From Microtetraspora sp. NBRC 13810 (GTDB taxonomy: Bacteria > Actinomycetota > Actinomycetes > Streptosporangiales > Streptosporangiaceae): a stretch of DNA of 64,000 nt. Below, piece after piece: positions 8,289 through 18,322 of this stretch (its first letter is position 1; every line of letters begins with the position of its first letter). Where the stretch lies: positions 98,762 through 162,761 of the forward strand of contig NZ_BSRQ01000022.1 of assembly GCF_030268685.1 (NCBI RefSeq), in the 5' to 3' direction. Made by a program: the position numbers and the translations under genes. The notes below the pieces were generated by a model. That model was not told where the DNA came from, ran no database searches, and saw nothing but the letters and a program-made list of their open reading frames with translations.

Positions 8289-9800
8289 ATGACTGCTCGA
8301 AGAAGACTCGCCACCCTCACCGCCCTCGCCGTACTGGTCGCGGGCTGCGGGTGGGGCGGCGGCGGCACGGCGGGCGCCCCCTCGGCCGGCGGGAAGCCCG
8401 CGGGGCTGACCGCGGCCGGCACCTATTCGGTGGAGAGCCTGGACCCGCACGGCCCGGCGGGAGCGTCCGCCGGCACCCAGCTCGCGGCCCAGGCGATCTT
8501 CAGCCGCCTGGTACGGCCCGGCGCCGACGGCTCGGTGACCGGCGACCTCGCGACGAGGTGGACGTCCGGCGACGGCGCCACCACCTGGACCTTCACCCTG
8601 CGCGAGGGCGTCACCTTCTCCGACGGGAGCCCCCTGACCGCCCAGGACGTGGTGGCCTCCTTCGACCGGGTCAGGGAGCTGAAGGGTCCCGTCGCCGGCA
8701 ACTTCCCCGACACCGAGGTGTCGGCCCCCTCCGACCGGGAGGTGGTGTTCACCTCCAGGACGCCGAACGCCGCGATCCTCGGCAAGCTCACGCAGTTCTA
8801 CGTGGTCCCCGCCAAGGCGGGCGACGGCTTCTTCGGCGCGCCGGTCGGCTCGGGGCCGTTCACGGTCACGTCGTTCACGCCAGGCGAGAGCCTGGAGCTG
8901 GCCCCCAACCGGCGGCACTGGAACGGCGCGCCCACGCTCGGGCGGCTGACCGTCAAGAACATCCCGGAGCTCTCGGCCAGGCTGACGGCGCTGCGCACCG
9001 GCGAGGTGCAGGTGGTCTGGGGCATCCCGGACGACCAGTTGCCGCCGCTGAAGAGCGACCCGAGCGTGACGGTCCAGGCCGTGCCGGGGACGGCGGTCTT
9101 CACGATGTGGTTCAACTCCCGGACGCCCGCGCTCAAGGACGCGGCCGTGCGCCGCGCACTGTGGCAGGCGGTCGACTTCAAGAAGATCATCTCCTCGCTC
9201 TACCCGGAGACGGGCACCCCGGCGGACTCGGTGGTCGCCCCGACGGTCCTGGGCCACGCCCCGCAGCCTCCGGTGCCACACGACCCGGACGGCGCCCGCG
9301 CCGCGCTCGCCGCGGCGGGATTCGACTTCGCCAAGCCGCTGCGACTGCAGTTCTCCGGCGCGGAGTTCCGGCAGTTCGTCCAGGCGGTCGCCTCCGACCT
9401 GGACGCCATCGGGGTCAAAACGGACGTGCGGGAGAAGGAGCCCGCGGTGTTCCTGGAGGACCTGCTGGCCCTCAAGTGGGACGTCAACTTCCAGCAGCTC
9501 GCCACGCCGACCCGCGACGCGGCGACCAACCTGGGCCGGCTCTACCCGTGCGCGGCCGGGCGCAACGGCTACTGCAACGAGGACCTCGACGCCCTGCTGG
9601 CCAAGGCGGAGGCGACCGACGACACCGCCGAGCGCGAGCGCTTCTACGCCGGGGCCATCGCCATCACCTGGAACGACGCGGTCGGCATGTACCCGATGTT
9701 CGTGAAGGTCCCCTACGCGTGGCGGCAGGGGGTCAACGGACTCGTCCTCGACCCCAGCGGCCTGCCGGACTTCTCGAAGGTCACGGTGAACCCGTCGTGA
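8289..9800 (+). CDS. ABC transporter substrate-binding lipoprotein, SBP_bac_5 family
   Basis: A 503-residue extracytoplasmic binding protein, anchored as a lipoprotein (lipobox LVAG with Cys20). It carries the family pattern LATRWTSGDGATTWTFTLREGVTFSDGSPLTAQDVV and a late GYCNEDLDALLAKAEA. It delivers the substrate to the two permeases. A good ribosome site (AAGGAG) precedes the ATG. The family binds peptides, opines, nickel-ligand complexes or sugars, so specificity cannot be read directly; the glycosidase and sialidase-like genes downstream argue for a glycan fragment. Confidence 0.93.
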   Translation: MTARRRLATLTALAVLVAGCGWGGGGTAGAPSAGGKPAGLTAAGTYSVESLDPHGPAGASAGTQLAAQAIFSRLVRPGADGSVTGDLATRWTSGDGATTWTFTLREGVTFSDGSPLTAQDVVASFDRVRELKGPVAGNFPDTEVSAPSDREVVFTSRTPNAAILGKLTQFYVVPAKAGDGFFGAPVGSGPFTVTSFTPGESLELAPNRRHWNGAPTLGRLTVKNIPELSARLTALRTGEVQVVWGIPDDQLPPLKSDPSVTVQAVPGTAVFTMWFNSRTPALKDAAVRRALWQAVDFKKIISSLYPETGTPADSVVAPTVLGHAPQPPVPHDPDGARAALAAAGFDFAKPLRLQFSGAEFRQFVQAVASDLDAIGVKTDVREKEPAVFLEDLLALKWDVNFQQLATPTRDAATNLGRLYPCAAGRNGYCNEDLDALLAKAEATDDTAERERFYAGAIAITWNDAVGMYPMFVKVPYAWRQGVNGLVLDPSGLPDFSKVTVNPS

Positions 9801-10777
9801 CACTGCTGGACGTGCGAGGGTTGTCCGTGCTGCTGCCCTCCGCCTCCGGCGCGGCCGTCCCGGTGGTGGACGAGGTGTCCTTCGCCGTGCACTCCGGCTC
9901 GGTCACCGGCCTGATCGGCGAGTCGGGAAGCGGCAAGACGATGACCGCGATGGCGGTGATCGGGTTGCTGCCCGAGGGGGCGTCGTGCTCGGGCGAGCTG
10001 TGGTGGGCGGGTGAGGACCTGCTCGCCGCCGATCCCGCCCGCCGCCGCCGGGCGCGCGGGCGGGAGATCGCGATGATCTTCCAGGACCCGCTGGCGGCGC
10101 TCAACCCGAGCCAGACCATCGGGCGCCAGGTGGGCGAGATCCTCCGCCGCGACGGGCTGCCGCGCGCCCGGGTGCGCGAGCGGGTGCTCGCCGCGCTGGA
10201 GCGGGTGGGCGTCCCCGACCCCGCCCGGCGGATCGGCCAGTACCCGCACCAGTTCTCCGGCGGCCTGCGGCAGCGGGCCATGATCGCCCTCGCGCTGGCC
10301 GGGGAACCCCGGCTGCTCCTGGCCGACGAGCCGACGACGGCGCTGGACGTGACGGTCCAGGCACGGGTGCTGGACCTGCTGCGCCGGCTGCGGGCCGAGA
10401 CCGGGCAGGCGATGCTCTTCGTCAGCCACGACCTGCGCGTGATCGCCCACGTCGCGGACGAGGTGGTGGTGATGTACGCGGGACGCGTCGCCGAGCGCGG
10501 CCCGGTCCGCCAGGTGTTCCGCGCACCGCACCATCCCTACACCAGGGCGCTGGTGGAGAGCGTGCCCGCCGTACGGGCGAAAAGCGTCCCCGCGGAGCCG
10601 CTGCCCGGGGCGCCGGCCAGTCCCCTCGCCCGGCCGGCGGGCTGCGCGTTCCACCCCCGCTGCCCGCTCGCGCGGGACCGATGCCGCCGCGAACGACCGG
10701 AGGTCCGCGCGCTGGCCCCGGGACGGCACACCGCGTGCCACTTCGCGGAGGAACTCGCGGCGGGGGCACGCCCGTGA
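9797..10777 (+). CDS. ABC transporter ATP-binding protein, DppD/OppD type
   Basis: One of two ATPases (326 residues). Walker A is GESGSGKT, the signature FSGGLRQR, Walker [13 protein letters not shown], and the switch histidine is in FVSHDL. The C-terminal extension with cysteines ([15 protein letters not shown]) is typical of the Opp/Dpp subfamily. The GTG start overlaps the binding-protein stop. Much longer open frames exist to the left in the same frame, but they read through the binding-protein gene and are not real. Confidence 0.94.
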   Translation: MTLLDVRGLSVLLPSASGAAVPVVDEVSFAVHSGSVTGLIGESGSGKTMTAMAVIGLLPEGASCSGELWWAGEDLLAADPARRRRARGREIAMIFQDPLAALNPSQTIGRQVGEILRRDGLPRARVRERVLAALERVGVPDPARRIGQYPHQFSGGLRQRAMIALALAGEPRLLLADEPTTALDVTVQARVLDLLRRLRAETGQAMLFVSHDLRVIAHVADEVVVMYAGRVAERGPVRQVFRAPHHPYTRALVESVPAVRAKSVPAEPLPGAPASPLARPAGCAFHPRCPLARDRCRRERPEVRALAPGRHTACHFAEELAAGARP

Positions 10778-11571
10778 ACGGCCTGGAGGTCACCGGCCTG
10801 CGGGTGCGGTACGGCCGGGGCCGCCGCGCGCACGAGGCGGTGCGCGGCGTCAGCCTGGAGGTCGGTCCGGGCGAGACGCTCGCCCTGGTCGGGGAGTCGG
10901 GATCGGGCAAGACGAGCGTCGCGCGGGTGGTGGCCGGCCTGGCCCGCCCGGCGGAGGGCACCGTCGCCTACGAGGGGACGCCCCTGGGGCCCGTCCGCTC
11001 CCGGCCCGCCCACGTGCAGCGCGGCATCCAGATGATCTTCCAGGACCCGCGGTCGTCGCTGAACCCGCGCATGCGGGTGGGCGCCATCGTCGCCGAGGCG
11101 TGGAGCGCGCACCCGGGGGTCGCGCCGCCGGGGGACCCGGCCGAGGCGGTCGCGGCGCTGCTGGGCGACGTCGGGCTGGACCCGGGCGTGGCCGGCCGCC
11201 GCCCCGGCGCGCTGTCCGGCGGCCAGTGCCAGCGGGTCGGCATCGCCCGCGCCCTCGCGCTGCGGCCCAGGCTGCTGGTGTGCGACGAGGCGGTCTCCGC
11301 GCTGGACGTGTCGGTCCAGGCGCAGATCCTGCGCCTGCTGATCGACCTGCGCGCCGCCCACGGCCTGGCCATGTTGTTCATCTCCCATGACCTCGGCGTC
11401 GTCAGGCAGATCGCGGACCGTACCGCGGTCATGCGAGACGGCGAACTGGTGGAACAGGGCGGCACCGAGGAGATCTTCACGGCGCCGCGCCACCCCTACA
11501 CCCGCGAGCTGCTCGGCGCCGCGCTCGACCTCGGCGCCGCGCTCGATCTCGGAGAAGGAGTGACCGGATGA
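10774..11571 (+). CDS. ABC transporter ATP-binding protein, DppF/OppF type
   Basis: The second ATPase (265 residues), starting at the GTG that overlaps the previous stop. Walker [10 protein letters not shown], signature LSGGQCQR, Walker [13 protein letters not shown], and the DppF hallmark [15 protein letters not shown]. It lacks the cysteine-rich C-terminal extension of its partner. The 3' end has a short in-frame duplication ([16 protein letters not shown]). It completes a five-gene importer. Confidence 0.94.
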   Translation: MNGLEVTGLRVRYGRGRRAHEAVRGVSLEVGPGETLALVGESGSGKTSVARVVAGLARPAEGTVAYEGTPLGPVRSRPAHVQRGIQMIFQDPRSSLNPRMRVGAIVAEAWSAHPGVAPPGDPAEAVAALLGDVGLDPGVAGRRPGALSGGQCQRVGIARALALRPRLLVCDEAVSALDVSVQAQILRLLIDLRAAHGLAMLFISHDLGVVRQIADRTAVMRDGELVEQGGTEEIFTAPRHPYTRELLGAALDLGAALDLGEGVTG

Positions 11572-13730
11572 CCCCCGAACCACGGGGCTGGAACACCTGG
11601 GACGTGCGGTTCCACACCGGCTGCGCGCACCTGCCCACCGGGCTGCGGATCCGCGCCGGCCTGCGGTCCGGCGACGGGCCGCCCACCGACGGCTTCACCT
11701 GGCGGGACGGGCTGGTCAGGCTCGGGCACCACACCGTGCACGGCGACTACGCCGAGGTCACGGTGCACGCCGGGGGGACCCGGCTGGAGCTGCGGTTCGC
11801 CGGAGGCACCGGGGACACGCTGCACGTCACCGCGGCCGTCGAAGCGGAGGAGGGCGTCCCCGCCGACCTGACGCTCGTCGTCGACCGGATGCCCGGCGTC
11901 CCCGGCCCGGCCGCGGACCCGGTGGAGTGGGTCCTCGGCGTCTCGCACGACGCGGACACCGAGCGCACCCCGGACGGCCTGCACCTGCGGGTGGCCGGCG
12001 ACCGGCTCACCGCGGAGCCGCTCCGCGTCCGGCTGGCCCCGGCGACCGGCCCCACGGGCCGCGAGGTCACCGTCGAGTGGCTCGACCCCGGCCCGGTGGA
12101 CGAGGAGGTCGGCGAACGCCGCCGGCACGCCCTGGCCGGGCGGATCAGGACCTCCGGCTGGCTGGGCGAGGCCGGTGACGCCTACCAGCGCTCGGTCACC
12201 TGGAACACCGTCTACGCGCCCGACCTCAAACGGGTCCTGACGCCCACCTCGCGGGACTTCGTCTGCGCGGACCGCGCCGGCTTCTACGGCCGCTGGGCCC
12301 TGCACACCTGGGACACCTTCCTCACCGGCCTGGTGGCGGCCTGGATCGACCGGGACTACGCCCGCGGGATCTTCGACCAGATCCTCGACCAGGCCGACGA
12401 ACGCGGGATGCTGCCCAACCGGGTCTCCGACGACCGGGGGCGGACCGGGGACAGGTCCCAGCCGCCGGTGGGGGCGCTCGCCGTACTGTCGGCCTACCTG
12501 GGCGGCGGGCTCGGCGAGGAGACCCGGGACCGCGGCCTGCTGGAGCGCGCCTATCCCGTGCTGCGCGCGTGGCACGAGTGGTGGCCGGCCGCGCGGCGGG
12601 GGCCGCACGGGCTGCTGGCGTGGGGCTCTGACCCCGTCGAGGGCGACGAGGAGTCCGCCACGGCCGACCGCGCCCGGCGCGAGTCCGGGCTCGACGACTC
12701 GCCGATGTACGACGACGTCCGCTACGACCCGGCGACCCGCACGATGGACCTCGCCGACGTGGGCCTGTCCGCCCTGCACATCGCGGACGCCGACGCCCTG
12801 GCCGAGATCGCCGCCCGGCTGGGCCTCGCGGACGACGCCGCTCGGTTCCGCGCGGAGGCGGGCGAGGCCCGTTCCCGGGTGGACGCGCTGATGTGGCACG
12901 AGGACACCTACCGCAACGTGTGGGCGGACGGCCGCCACTCCGAGCACCTGGCGCCGACGATGCTCTACCCGCTCCTCGCCCGGATCCCCACGCCGGAACG
13001 CGCCCGGACGCTGGCCGAGCGGCTGCTGCGCCCGGAGGCCCTCGGCGGCGACCCGCCGCTGCCGAGCGTCTCACGCGAGGACACCGGGTTCACCGACCAC
13101 TACTGGAGGGGCCGGATCTGGGCCCCGCTGGCCTTCCTCGCGGTGTCGGGCCTGCGCAGGTACGGCCTGCCGGCGCGGCCGATCGTGGACCGGCTGCTCA
13201 CCCTGTACCTGGACGAGTGGGCCCGGCACAGCCACGTCAGGGAGAACTACCCGACCGTCCCCGGCGAGGACGTCCGGCCGCTCGCGGCACGCTCCGACGG
13301 ACTGTTCGGGTGGGGGTCGCTCCTGGCCCACCTGGCCTTCCAGGAACTCGCGGACCCGCGCGAGGACGGGTGGCGGTTCGCCCATCCCGGCCGCCCGGCG
13401 GAGCTGGCCGGCCTGTGCCTCGGCGAAGGGCCGCTCACGATCACGGCCGGCGACCGGCTGAGGGTGCTGCTCGGCGACGCGACACTGCTGGACGCGCCGC
13501 CGGGGATGACCGTCACCGGCTATCACCGGACCGCGGCGTCCGTGTCCGCCGTGGTGTCCGGCGGCCCCGGCGAACTGCTGCTCGCGCCCCCCGCCGGGGT
13601 GGGTGGCGAGGCCGCGATCACCGTCGCGGGGGTGACGCGGCGCGAGGTCCTCACCGGAGGCCGGCCCGTCCCCCTCGTCATCCCCTCGCCGGACCCCACT
13701 CCGGTTCGCATAGAGAAAGGCACCTGGTGA
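11568..13730 (+). CDS. GH63/MGH1-like glycoside hydrolase, cytoplasmic
   Basis: A 720-residue protein without a signal peptide. After a beta-rich N-terminal domain (about residues 1-200) comes an alpha/alpha barrel with motifs shared by GH63, trehalase and mannosylglycerate-hydrolase enzymes: [37 protein letters not shown] and [14 protein letters not shown]. The conserved Asp in the ESGLDDSP region and the Glu in [13 protein letters not shown] are the best candidates for the acid and base, by analogy only. It should cleave an imported oligosaccharide. It overlaps the preceding ATPase and the following oxidoreductase by four bases each. Confidence 0.82.
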   Translation: MTPEPRGWNTWDVRFHTGCAHLPTGLRIRAGLRSGDGPPTDGFTWRDGLVRLGHHTVHGDYAEVTVHAGGTRLELRFAGGTGDTLHVTAAVEAEEGVPADLTLVVDRMPGVPGPAADPVEWVLGVSHDADTERTPDGLHLRVAGDRLTAEPLRVRLAPATGPTGREVTVEWLDPGPVDEEVGERRRHALAGRIRTSGWLGEAGDAYQRSVTWNTVYAPDLKRVLTPTSRDFVCADRAGFYGRWALHTWDTFLTGLVAAWIDRDYARGIFDQILDQADERGMLPNRVSDDRGRTGDRSQPPVGALAVLSAYLGGGLGEETRDRGLLERAYPVLRAWHEWWPAARRGPHGLLAWGSDPVEGDEESATADRARRESGLDDSPMYDDVRYDPATRTMDLADVGLSALHIADADALAEIAARLGLADDAARFRAEAGEARSRVDALMWHEDTYRNVWADGRHSEHLAPTMLYPLLARIPTPERARTLAERLLRPEALGGDPPLPSVSREDTGFTDHYWRGRIWAPLAFLAVSGLRRYGLPARPIVDRLLTLYLDEWARHSHVRENYPTVPGEDVRPLAARSDGLFGWGSLLAHLAFQELADPREDGWRFAHPGRPAELAGLCLGEGPLTITAGDRLRVLLGDATLLDAPPGMTVTGYHRTAASVSAVVSGGPGELLLAPPAGVGGEAAITVAGVTRREVLTGGRPVPLVIPSPDPTPVRIEKGTW

Positions 13731-15331
13731 CCGACCGCAAGGTGGACATGCTGGTAGTGGGCGGCGGGCTGGGCGGCGTCGCCGCCGCGCTGGCGGCCCT
13801 GCGCAGGGGCCGGTCGGTGGTGATGACCGAGGAGACCGACTGGCTCGGCGGGCAGCTCACCAGCCAGGGGGTCCCGCCCGACGAGCACCCGTGGATCGAG
13901 CAGTTCGGCTGCACCCGGAGCTACCGGCTGCTGCGCGAGGAGATCCGGCGCTACTACCGCGCCTGGTACCCGCTGACCCAGGCGGCGCGCGAGCGGCCGG
14001 ACCTCAACCCGGGCGAGGGCCGGGTCAGCCGGCTGTGCCACGAGCCGAGGGTGGCGGCCGAGGTCCTGTCCGCGATGGTCGCGCCGTACGTGGCCGCCGG
14101 GACGCTGCGGGTGCTGTACGGGCACCGCCCGGTGGCCGCCGACGTCGAGGGCGACGAGGTGCGGATGGTGGAGTTCGAGGGGCCGGACGGCGGGCGGGTC
14201 GAGGTGGCCGCCCGGTACGTGCTCGACGCGACCGAACTGGGCGACCTGCTGCCCCTCACCGGGACGGAGTACGTGACCGGGTTCGAGTCCGCGAACAGGA
14301 CCGGCGAGCCGCACGCGCCGGCCGAGGCCCAGCCGCACAACATGCAGGCGTTCTCCTGGGTCTTCGCCGTGGACCACCGCGAAGGGGAGGACCACACGAT
14401 CGACCGCCCGGCGCGCTACGCCGAATGGCGGGAGTACCGGCCGTCGTTCTGGCCGGACCGGCTGCTGAGCCTGACCGCCCCCGACCCGCGCACGCTGGAG
14501 AGCGTGCCGCGCAGGTTCGTGCCCAACGAGGTGACCGGACCGGTCGTCGCCGACCAGAGCAAGGATCCTGGCGACAAGGACCTGTGGGTGTTCCGGCGGA
14601 TCCTCTCCCGTGGCGTGTTCCGTCCGGGATTCCTGGCGAGCGACGTGGTCGTGGTCAACTGGCCGATGATCGACTACCTGCCCGGCCCGCTGGTCGGCGT
14701 CTCCGGCGCCGAGCGCGCCGGGCACCTGGCCGGGGCCCGCGAGCTGAGCCTGAGCATGATGTACTGGCTGCAGACCGAGGCGCCCCGGCCCGACGGCGGC
14801 ACCGGCTGGCCGGGCCTGCGGCTGCGCGGCGACGTCATGGGCACCGCGGACGGCCTGGCCAAGGCGCCCTACATCCGCGAGTCGCGCCGGATCGAGGCGC
14901 GGTACACCGTCGTGGAGCAGGACCTCGCCTACTCCGTGCGCGGCGAGCGCGGCGCGGTCCGCTACCCCGACACCGTCGGCATCGGCATGTACCGCATCGA
15001 CCTGCACCCCTCGACCGGCGGCGACACCTACATCGACGTGTCGAGCTGCCCGTTCCAGATCCCGCTCGGCGCGCTGCTGCCGGTCAGGACGCGCAACCTG
15101 CTGGCGGCCGCCAAGAACATCGGAACCACGCACATCACCAACGGCTGCTACCGCCTGCACCCGGTGGAGTGGAACATCGGCGAGTCCGCGGGCGCGCTCG
15201 CCGCCTTCTGCCTCGCCCGCGGCCTCGCCCCGGAGCAGGTGCACCGGGACGGGCGGTTGCTGGCGGAGTTCCAGGACGGGCTCGCCCAGGACGGCGTGGA
15301 GCTGGCCTGGCCGGAGATCAGGGGGTACTGA
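13727..15331 (+). CDS. FAD-dependent oxidoreductase (FAD_oxidored-type)
   Basis: A 534-residue flavoprotein. The N-terminal dinucleotide fold is clear (DMLVVGGGLGGVAAALAALRRG, then TEETDWLGGQLTSQGVP), as is the C-terminal FAD contact ending NGCYRLHPVEWNIGESAGALA. Proteins of this group often sit in polysaccharide-use operons, where their reactions are mostly unproven; oxidation of a sugar or sugar acid is plausible. The start GTG overlaps the hydrolase stop. No signal peptide is seen, so it should act in the cytoplasm. Confidence 0.85.
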   Translation: MTDRKVDMLVVGGGLGGVAAALAALRRGRSVVMTEETDWLGGQLTSQGVPPDEHPWIEQFGCTRSYRLLREEIRRYYRAWYPLTQAARERPDLNPGEGRVSRLCHEPRVAAEVLSAMVAPYVAAGTLRVLYGHRPVAADVEGDEVRMVEFEGPDGGRVEVAARYVLDATELGDLLPLTGTEYVTGFESANRTGEPHAPAEAQPHNMQAFSWVFAVDHREGEDHTIDRPARYAEWREYRPSFWPDRLLSLTAPDPRTLESVPRRFVPNEVTGPVVADQSKDPGDKDLWVFRRILSRGVFRPGFLASDVVVVNWPMIDYLPGPLVGVSGAERAGHLAGARELSLSMMYWLQTEAPRPDGGTGWPGLRLRGDVMGTADGLAKAPYIRESRRIEARYTVVEQDLAYSVRGERGAVRYPDTVGIGMYRIDLHPSTGGDTYIDVSSCPFQIPLGALLPVRTRNLLAAAKNIGTTHITNGCYRLHPVEWNIGESAGALAAFCLARGLAPEQVHRDGRLLAEFQDGLAQDGVELAWPEIRGY

Positions 15332-15333
15332 CC

Positions 15334-16257
15334 GTGTCCGACGGCCGGAGTCTGCTGCGCGGCGTCATGGTGCCGCTCGTCACGCCGATGGACCGCCCCG
15401 GGCGGCCGGACCGGCGCGCCGCCCCGCACCTGCTGTCCCGCATGGCCACCGCCGGGGTGCGCGGCCTGCTGCTGCTCGGCAGCAACGGGGAAGGCCCCCT
15501 CGTCCCCGCCGGATCCATCGGCGGCTATGTCACGGCGATGGCCAGGGAGTGGCGGGAACTCACCCCGGGCGGGCCGGTGGTGGTCAACGTCTCGGCGGCC
15601 GGGACGCTGGAGGCCCTCGCCCGCGCCGAGGCCGCGCTCCCGGCCGGGCCTGACGCGTTCCTGCTCAGCCCGCCCAGCTACTTCCGGCACCGCGACGACG
15701 AGGTCGTCGCGCACTACGCCGCGCTGGCCGGCCTCGGCGTCCCCGTCGTCGTCTACAACGCGCCACGCTACGCGCAGCCGCTCACCCCGGACCTGGTGGC
15801 GCGGATCCTGAGCCTGGACCACGTCGCCGGGATCAAGGACAGCTCCGGCGACGCCGGCCTCCTCGCGCACATCGTCGCCGTCGCCCGCGACGTCGGCGGC
15901 GTGGGCGTCACCCAGGGCGCGGAGCGGGATCTGGCCGCCGGGCTGCGCGCGGGCGCGGACGGCATCGCGCCGGGGCTGGCCAACTTCGCGCCGGGCCCGA
16001 TGGCCGGCCTGTTCGCCGCGCACGCCGCCGGCGACGACGCGGAGTCGGACCGGCTCCAGGCGGTCGCCACCGAGCTGACCTCGCTGCACGCCATCAGGGC
16101 CGGAGTGCCCTCGGTGAAGGAACTCCTGCGCCGGCGCGGCCTGTGCACCGAGCACCTGGCCCCGCCGCTGCTGCCGTGCGACGAGGCCGAGCGTGCCGCG
16201 ATCCACCGCTTCGCCGCCGACCACTCCGTTCACCTCGTCGAAGGGAACCCCGCGTGA
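15334..16257 (+). CDS. DHDPS/NAL-superfamily aldolase with a GSNGE motif
   Basis: A 307-residue class I aldolase or dehydratase of the dihydrodipicolinate synthase/N-acetylneuraminate lyase superfamily. The Schiff-base lysine is in GIKDSSGD and the catalytic tyrosine in VVVYNAPRY. The substrate-carboxylate loop reads GSNGEG (residues 49-54), as in hydroxy-oxoglutarate aldolases, rather than the GTTGE of DapA or STGE of sialate lyases. It therefore probably splits or dehydrates a 2-oxo acid, perhaps derived from the sugar handled by the neighbours. Despite the sialidase-like gene next door, I would not call it NanA. Confidence 0.85.
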   Translation: MSDGRSLLRGVMVPLVTPMDRPGRPDRRAAPHLLSRMATAGVRGLLLLGSNGEGPLVPAGSIGGYVTAMAREWRELTPGGPVVVNVSAAGTLEALARAEAALPAGPDAFLLSPPSYFRHRDDEVVAHYAALAGLGVPVVVYNAPRYAQPLTPDLVARILSLDHVAGIKDSSGDAGLLAHIVAVARDVGGVGVTQGAERDLAAGLRAGADGIAPGLANFAPGPMAGLFAAHAAGDDAESDRLQAVATELTSLHAIRAGVPSVKELLRRRGLCTEHLAPPLLPCDEAERAAIHRFAADHSVHLVEGNPA

Positions 16258-18317
16258 AGTCCGTGCCATCCGTGTTATCCGTGCCATCCGTGTTGTCGGT
16301 GTCATCGGTGTTGTCGCTGGTCATGGCGATCCTGGCCACCACGCTCGCGGCGCCGGCGCCGGCGCAGGCCGCGGCGCCCGGACGTTTCGCCGAGACCGTC
16401 CTGTGGGACGCCGCCACCGACCCGACGTACGAGAACTTCCACGTCCACGCGCTCGCCGTCACCCCGGCGGGCACCACGCTGGCCTTCACCGAAGGGCGCT
16501 ACGAGGTCTGCGACGCGGGGCCGCGCGACGTGCTGATGCGCCGCAGCACCGACGGCGGCGCCACCTGGTCGCCGACCCGGATCGTCGTCCCCTCCCGGAA
16601 CGGCAGCTCACCGGGCAACCCCGCCCTGGTGACCGACGGGTCCACCGGCGAGGTCTTCCTCTTCTACAACGAGGGCACCCGCGACGCGGGCAACACCACC
16701 TGCTCCGCCGACCGCACCCGGCTGTACATGGTCTCCAGCAGGGACGACGGCCTCACCTGGGGCACGCCGCGCGAGCTGACCCCGCTGTTCGCCGCCAACC
16801 CCCACGGGTGGACGCTGCACGGCGCGGGCCCCGGCCACGGGGTCCAGCTCGCGAGCGGCCGGTTGTACGTGCCGACCGCCCACCGCAGGGAGGTCCGGTA
16901 CTCGGTGCCCGAGCGGCGTTACGGCATGGCCGGCCTCTACAGCGACGACCACGGAGCCACCTGGCAGGCCGCCCAGCCGGTCACCGTCTCCCCCGACTAC
17001 CCGATGAACGAACCGCGGGTGTACGAACGGTCGGACGGCGCGCTGGTCGCCAGCACGCGCAACGCCGTCGGCGGGGAACGGCGGCGGGTCACCGCGATCA
17101 GCACCGACCGGGGCGCGACGTGGTCACGCCCGCTGCTCGACACCGCGATCACCCCGTACGTGGCCGTCGACTCCGCGGTGCGGCGCTACAGCGGGGGCCC
17201 GGCGAGCGACGCGCCCGACCGGCTGCTGTTCTCCCGCCCCGACTCGCCCGCCCGGCGGAACATGACGGTGTCGATCAGCTACGACGAGGGCTACAGCTAC
17301 CGCTACAGCAGGGTCATCACCTCCGGCCCGTCCTACTACTCCGACCTCGGCGTTCAGCCCGACGGCACGATCACCCTGCTGTACGGCAGGGACGGCACGC
17401 ACGGCTCCTTCCCCCAGCGGGTGTCGGTGGCGAGGTTCGACCTGGCCTGGCTCACCGGCGGCAGGGACTCCGCCCAGGGCGGCCCCGGGCTCACCGAGCG
17501 GTCCCACGAACTGTCCGGCGCCCGGCCGGGCGAGACCGTGCTCGATCCGCACGCCCGCGGCGGCGGATACGCCAGTTTCGAGGCCGCCGCGGGCGGCCGC
17601 GTCGAGGTCCCGTTCGACGTCCCCGGCACGGCGGCCGGGCGCACCGAGGTGGCCGTCCGCTACCTGCGGCTCGCGCGGGGCGCGACGGTCCGGGCGAGCA
17701 TCGACGGCGTGGACCTGCCGGCCGCGGTGGTGGACACGACCTCGACGACGCTGCCGATGTTCCAGACGTACCAGCACGGCGCGGTCACGCTGCAGCCCGG
17801 CAGGCACACCATCCGGTTCACGGTCACCGGGCCGGGTCACGGCGGGGGCACGACCCTCGCCCTGGACCAGCTCTCCCTCGTCACCGGCGGCGCCGCGGCC
17901 GATCCCCTGAAGGCCGTGGCCGACAACGACTCGGCGCTGGACTTCGGGGCCGTGTCCGGCACGTGGAGCCGCGGCACCGGAACCCCCGGCTTCTACGGCG
18001 GCAGCTACCACTTCCACGCCGCGGGCACCGGCGCCTCGGTCGCCCGGTGGCGTCCCGAGGTGCCCGCCAGCGGGCGGTACGAGGTGTCGGTGTGGTACGT
18101 CCAGCATGAGAACAGGGGGTCCGACGTCCCCTACACGGTCAGATTCGAGGGCGGCACGGCGACAGTCCGGGTGGACCAGCGGGTGAACGGCGGGAAGTGG
18201 GTGCCGATCGGCCGGTATCCCTTTGTCGCGGGGAACCGGGGGACGATCCAGGTCAGCGACGACGCCGACGGATTCGTCATCGCCGACGCCGTCCGCCTCA
18301 CCCCGGTGACACCGTGA
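16254..18317 (+). CDS. Secreted sialidase-like (BNR) protein with carbohydrate-binding and golvesin-type domains
   Basis: A 687-residue secreted protein and the last gene of the operon. The signal peptide is odd: a run of SVPSVL-type repeats precedes LVMAILATTLAAPAPAQA. A six-bladed propeller follows with four Asp-boxes (STDGGATW, SRDDGLTW, SDDHGATW, STDRGATW) and the sialidase-like ends SYYSDLGVQPDGTITLLYG. The first arginine motif (YRIP in GH33) is replaced by FHVHA, so one arginine of the usual carboxylate-binding triad seems absent. Residues about 420-545 look like a CBM6/35-type beta-sandwich and the C-terminus matches golvesin C-terminal-like domains (SGRYEVSVWY). It may cleave a sugar acid other than sialic acid outside the cell. 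Confidence 0.82.
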   Translation: MKSVPSVLSVPSVLSVSSVLSLVMAILATTLAAPAPAQAAAPGRFAETVLWDAATDPTYENFHVHALAVTPAGTTLAFTEGRYEVCDAGPRDVLMRRSTDGGATWSPTRIVVPSRNGSSPGNPALVTDGSTGEVFLFYNEGTRDAGNTTCSADRTRLYMVSSRDDGLTWGTPRELTPLFAANPHGWTLHGAGPGHGVQLASGRLYVPTAHRREVRYSVPERRYGMAGLYSDDHGATWQAAQPVTVSPDYPMNEPRVYERSDGALVASTRNAVGGERRRVTAISTDRGATWSRPLLDTAITPYVAVDSAVRRYSGGPASDAPDRLLFSRPDSPARRNMTVSISYDEGYSYRYSRVITSGPSYYSDLGVQPDGTITLLYGRDGTHGSFPQRVSVARFDLAWLTGGRDSAQGGPGLTERSHELSGARPGETVLDPHARGGGYASFEAAAGGRVEVPFDVPGTAAGRTEVAVRYLRLARGATVRASIDGVDLPAAVVDTTSTTLPMFQTYQHGAVTLQPGRHTIRFTVTGPGHGGGTTLALDQLSLVTGGAAADPLKAVADNDSALDFGAVSGTWSRGTGTPGFYGGSYHFHAAGTGASVARWRPEVPASGRYEVSVWYVQHENRGSDVPYTVRFEGGTATVRVDQRVNGGKWVPIGRYPFVAGNRGTIQVSDDADGFVIADAVRLTPVTP
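16260..16313 (+). repeat. 9-bp tandem repeat inside a signal peptide
   Basis: Six consecutive 9-base units of the form TCCGTGCCA / TCCGTGTTA / TCGGTGTTG encode Ser-Val-Pro, Ser-Val-Leu and similar triplets in the first 20 residues of the sialidase-like protein. Copy number could change by slippage without breaking the frame. Confidence 0.7.
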
Positions 18318-18322
18318 CCGGG

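Noticed and set aside
15334..16257. Naming the aldolase nanA because a sialidase-like gene follows
   Set aside because: The substrate loop is GSNGE, nearer to hydroxy-oxoglutarate aldolases, and the sialidase-like protein itself has an altered active site.
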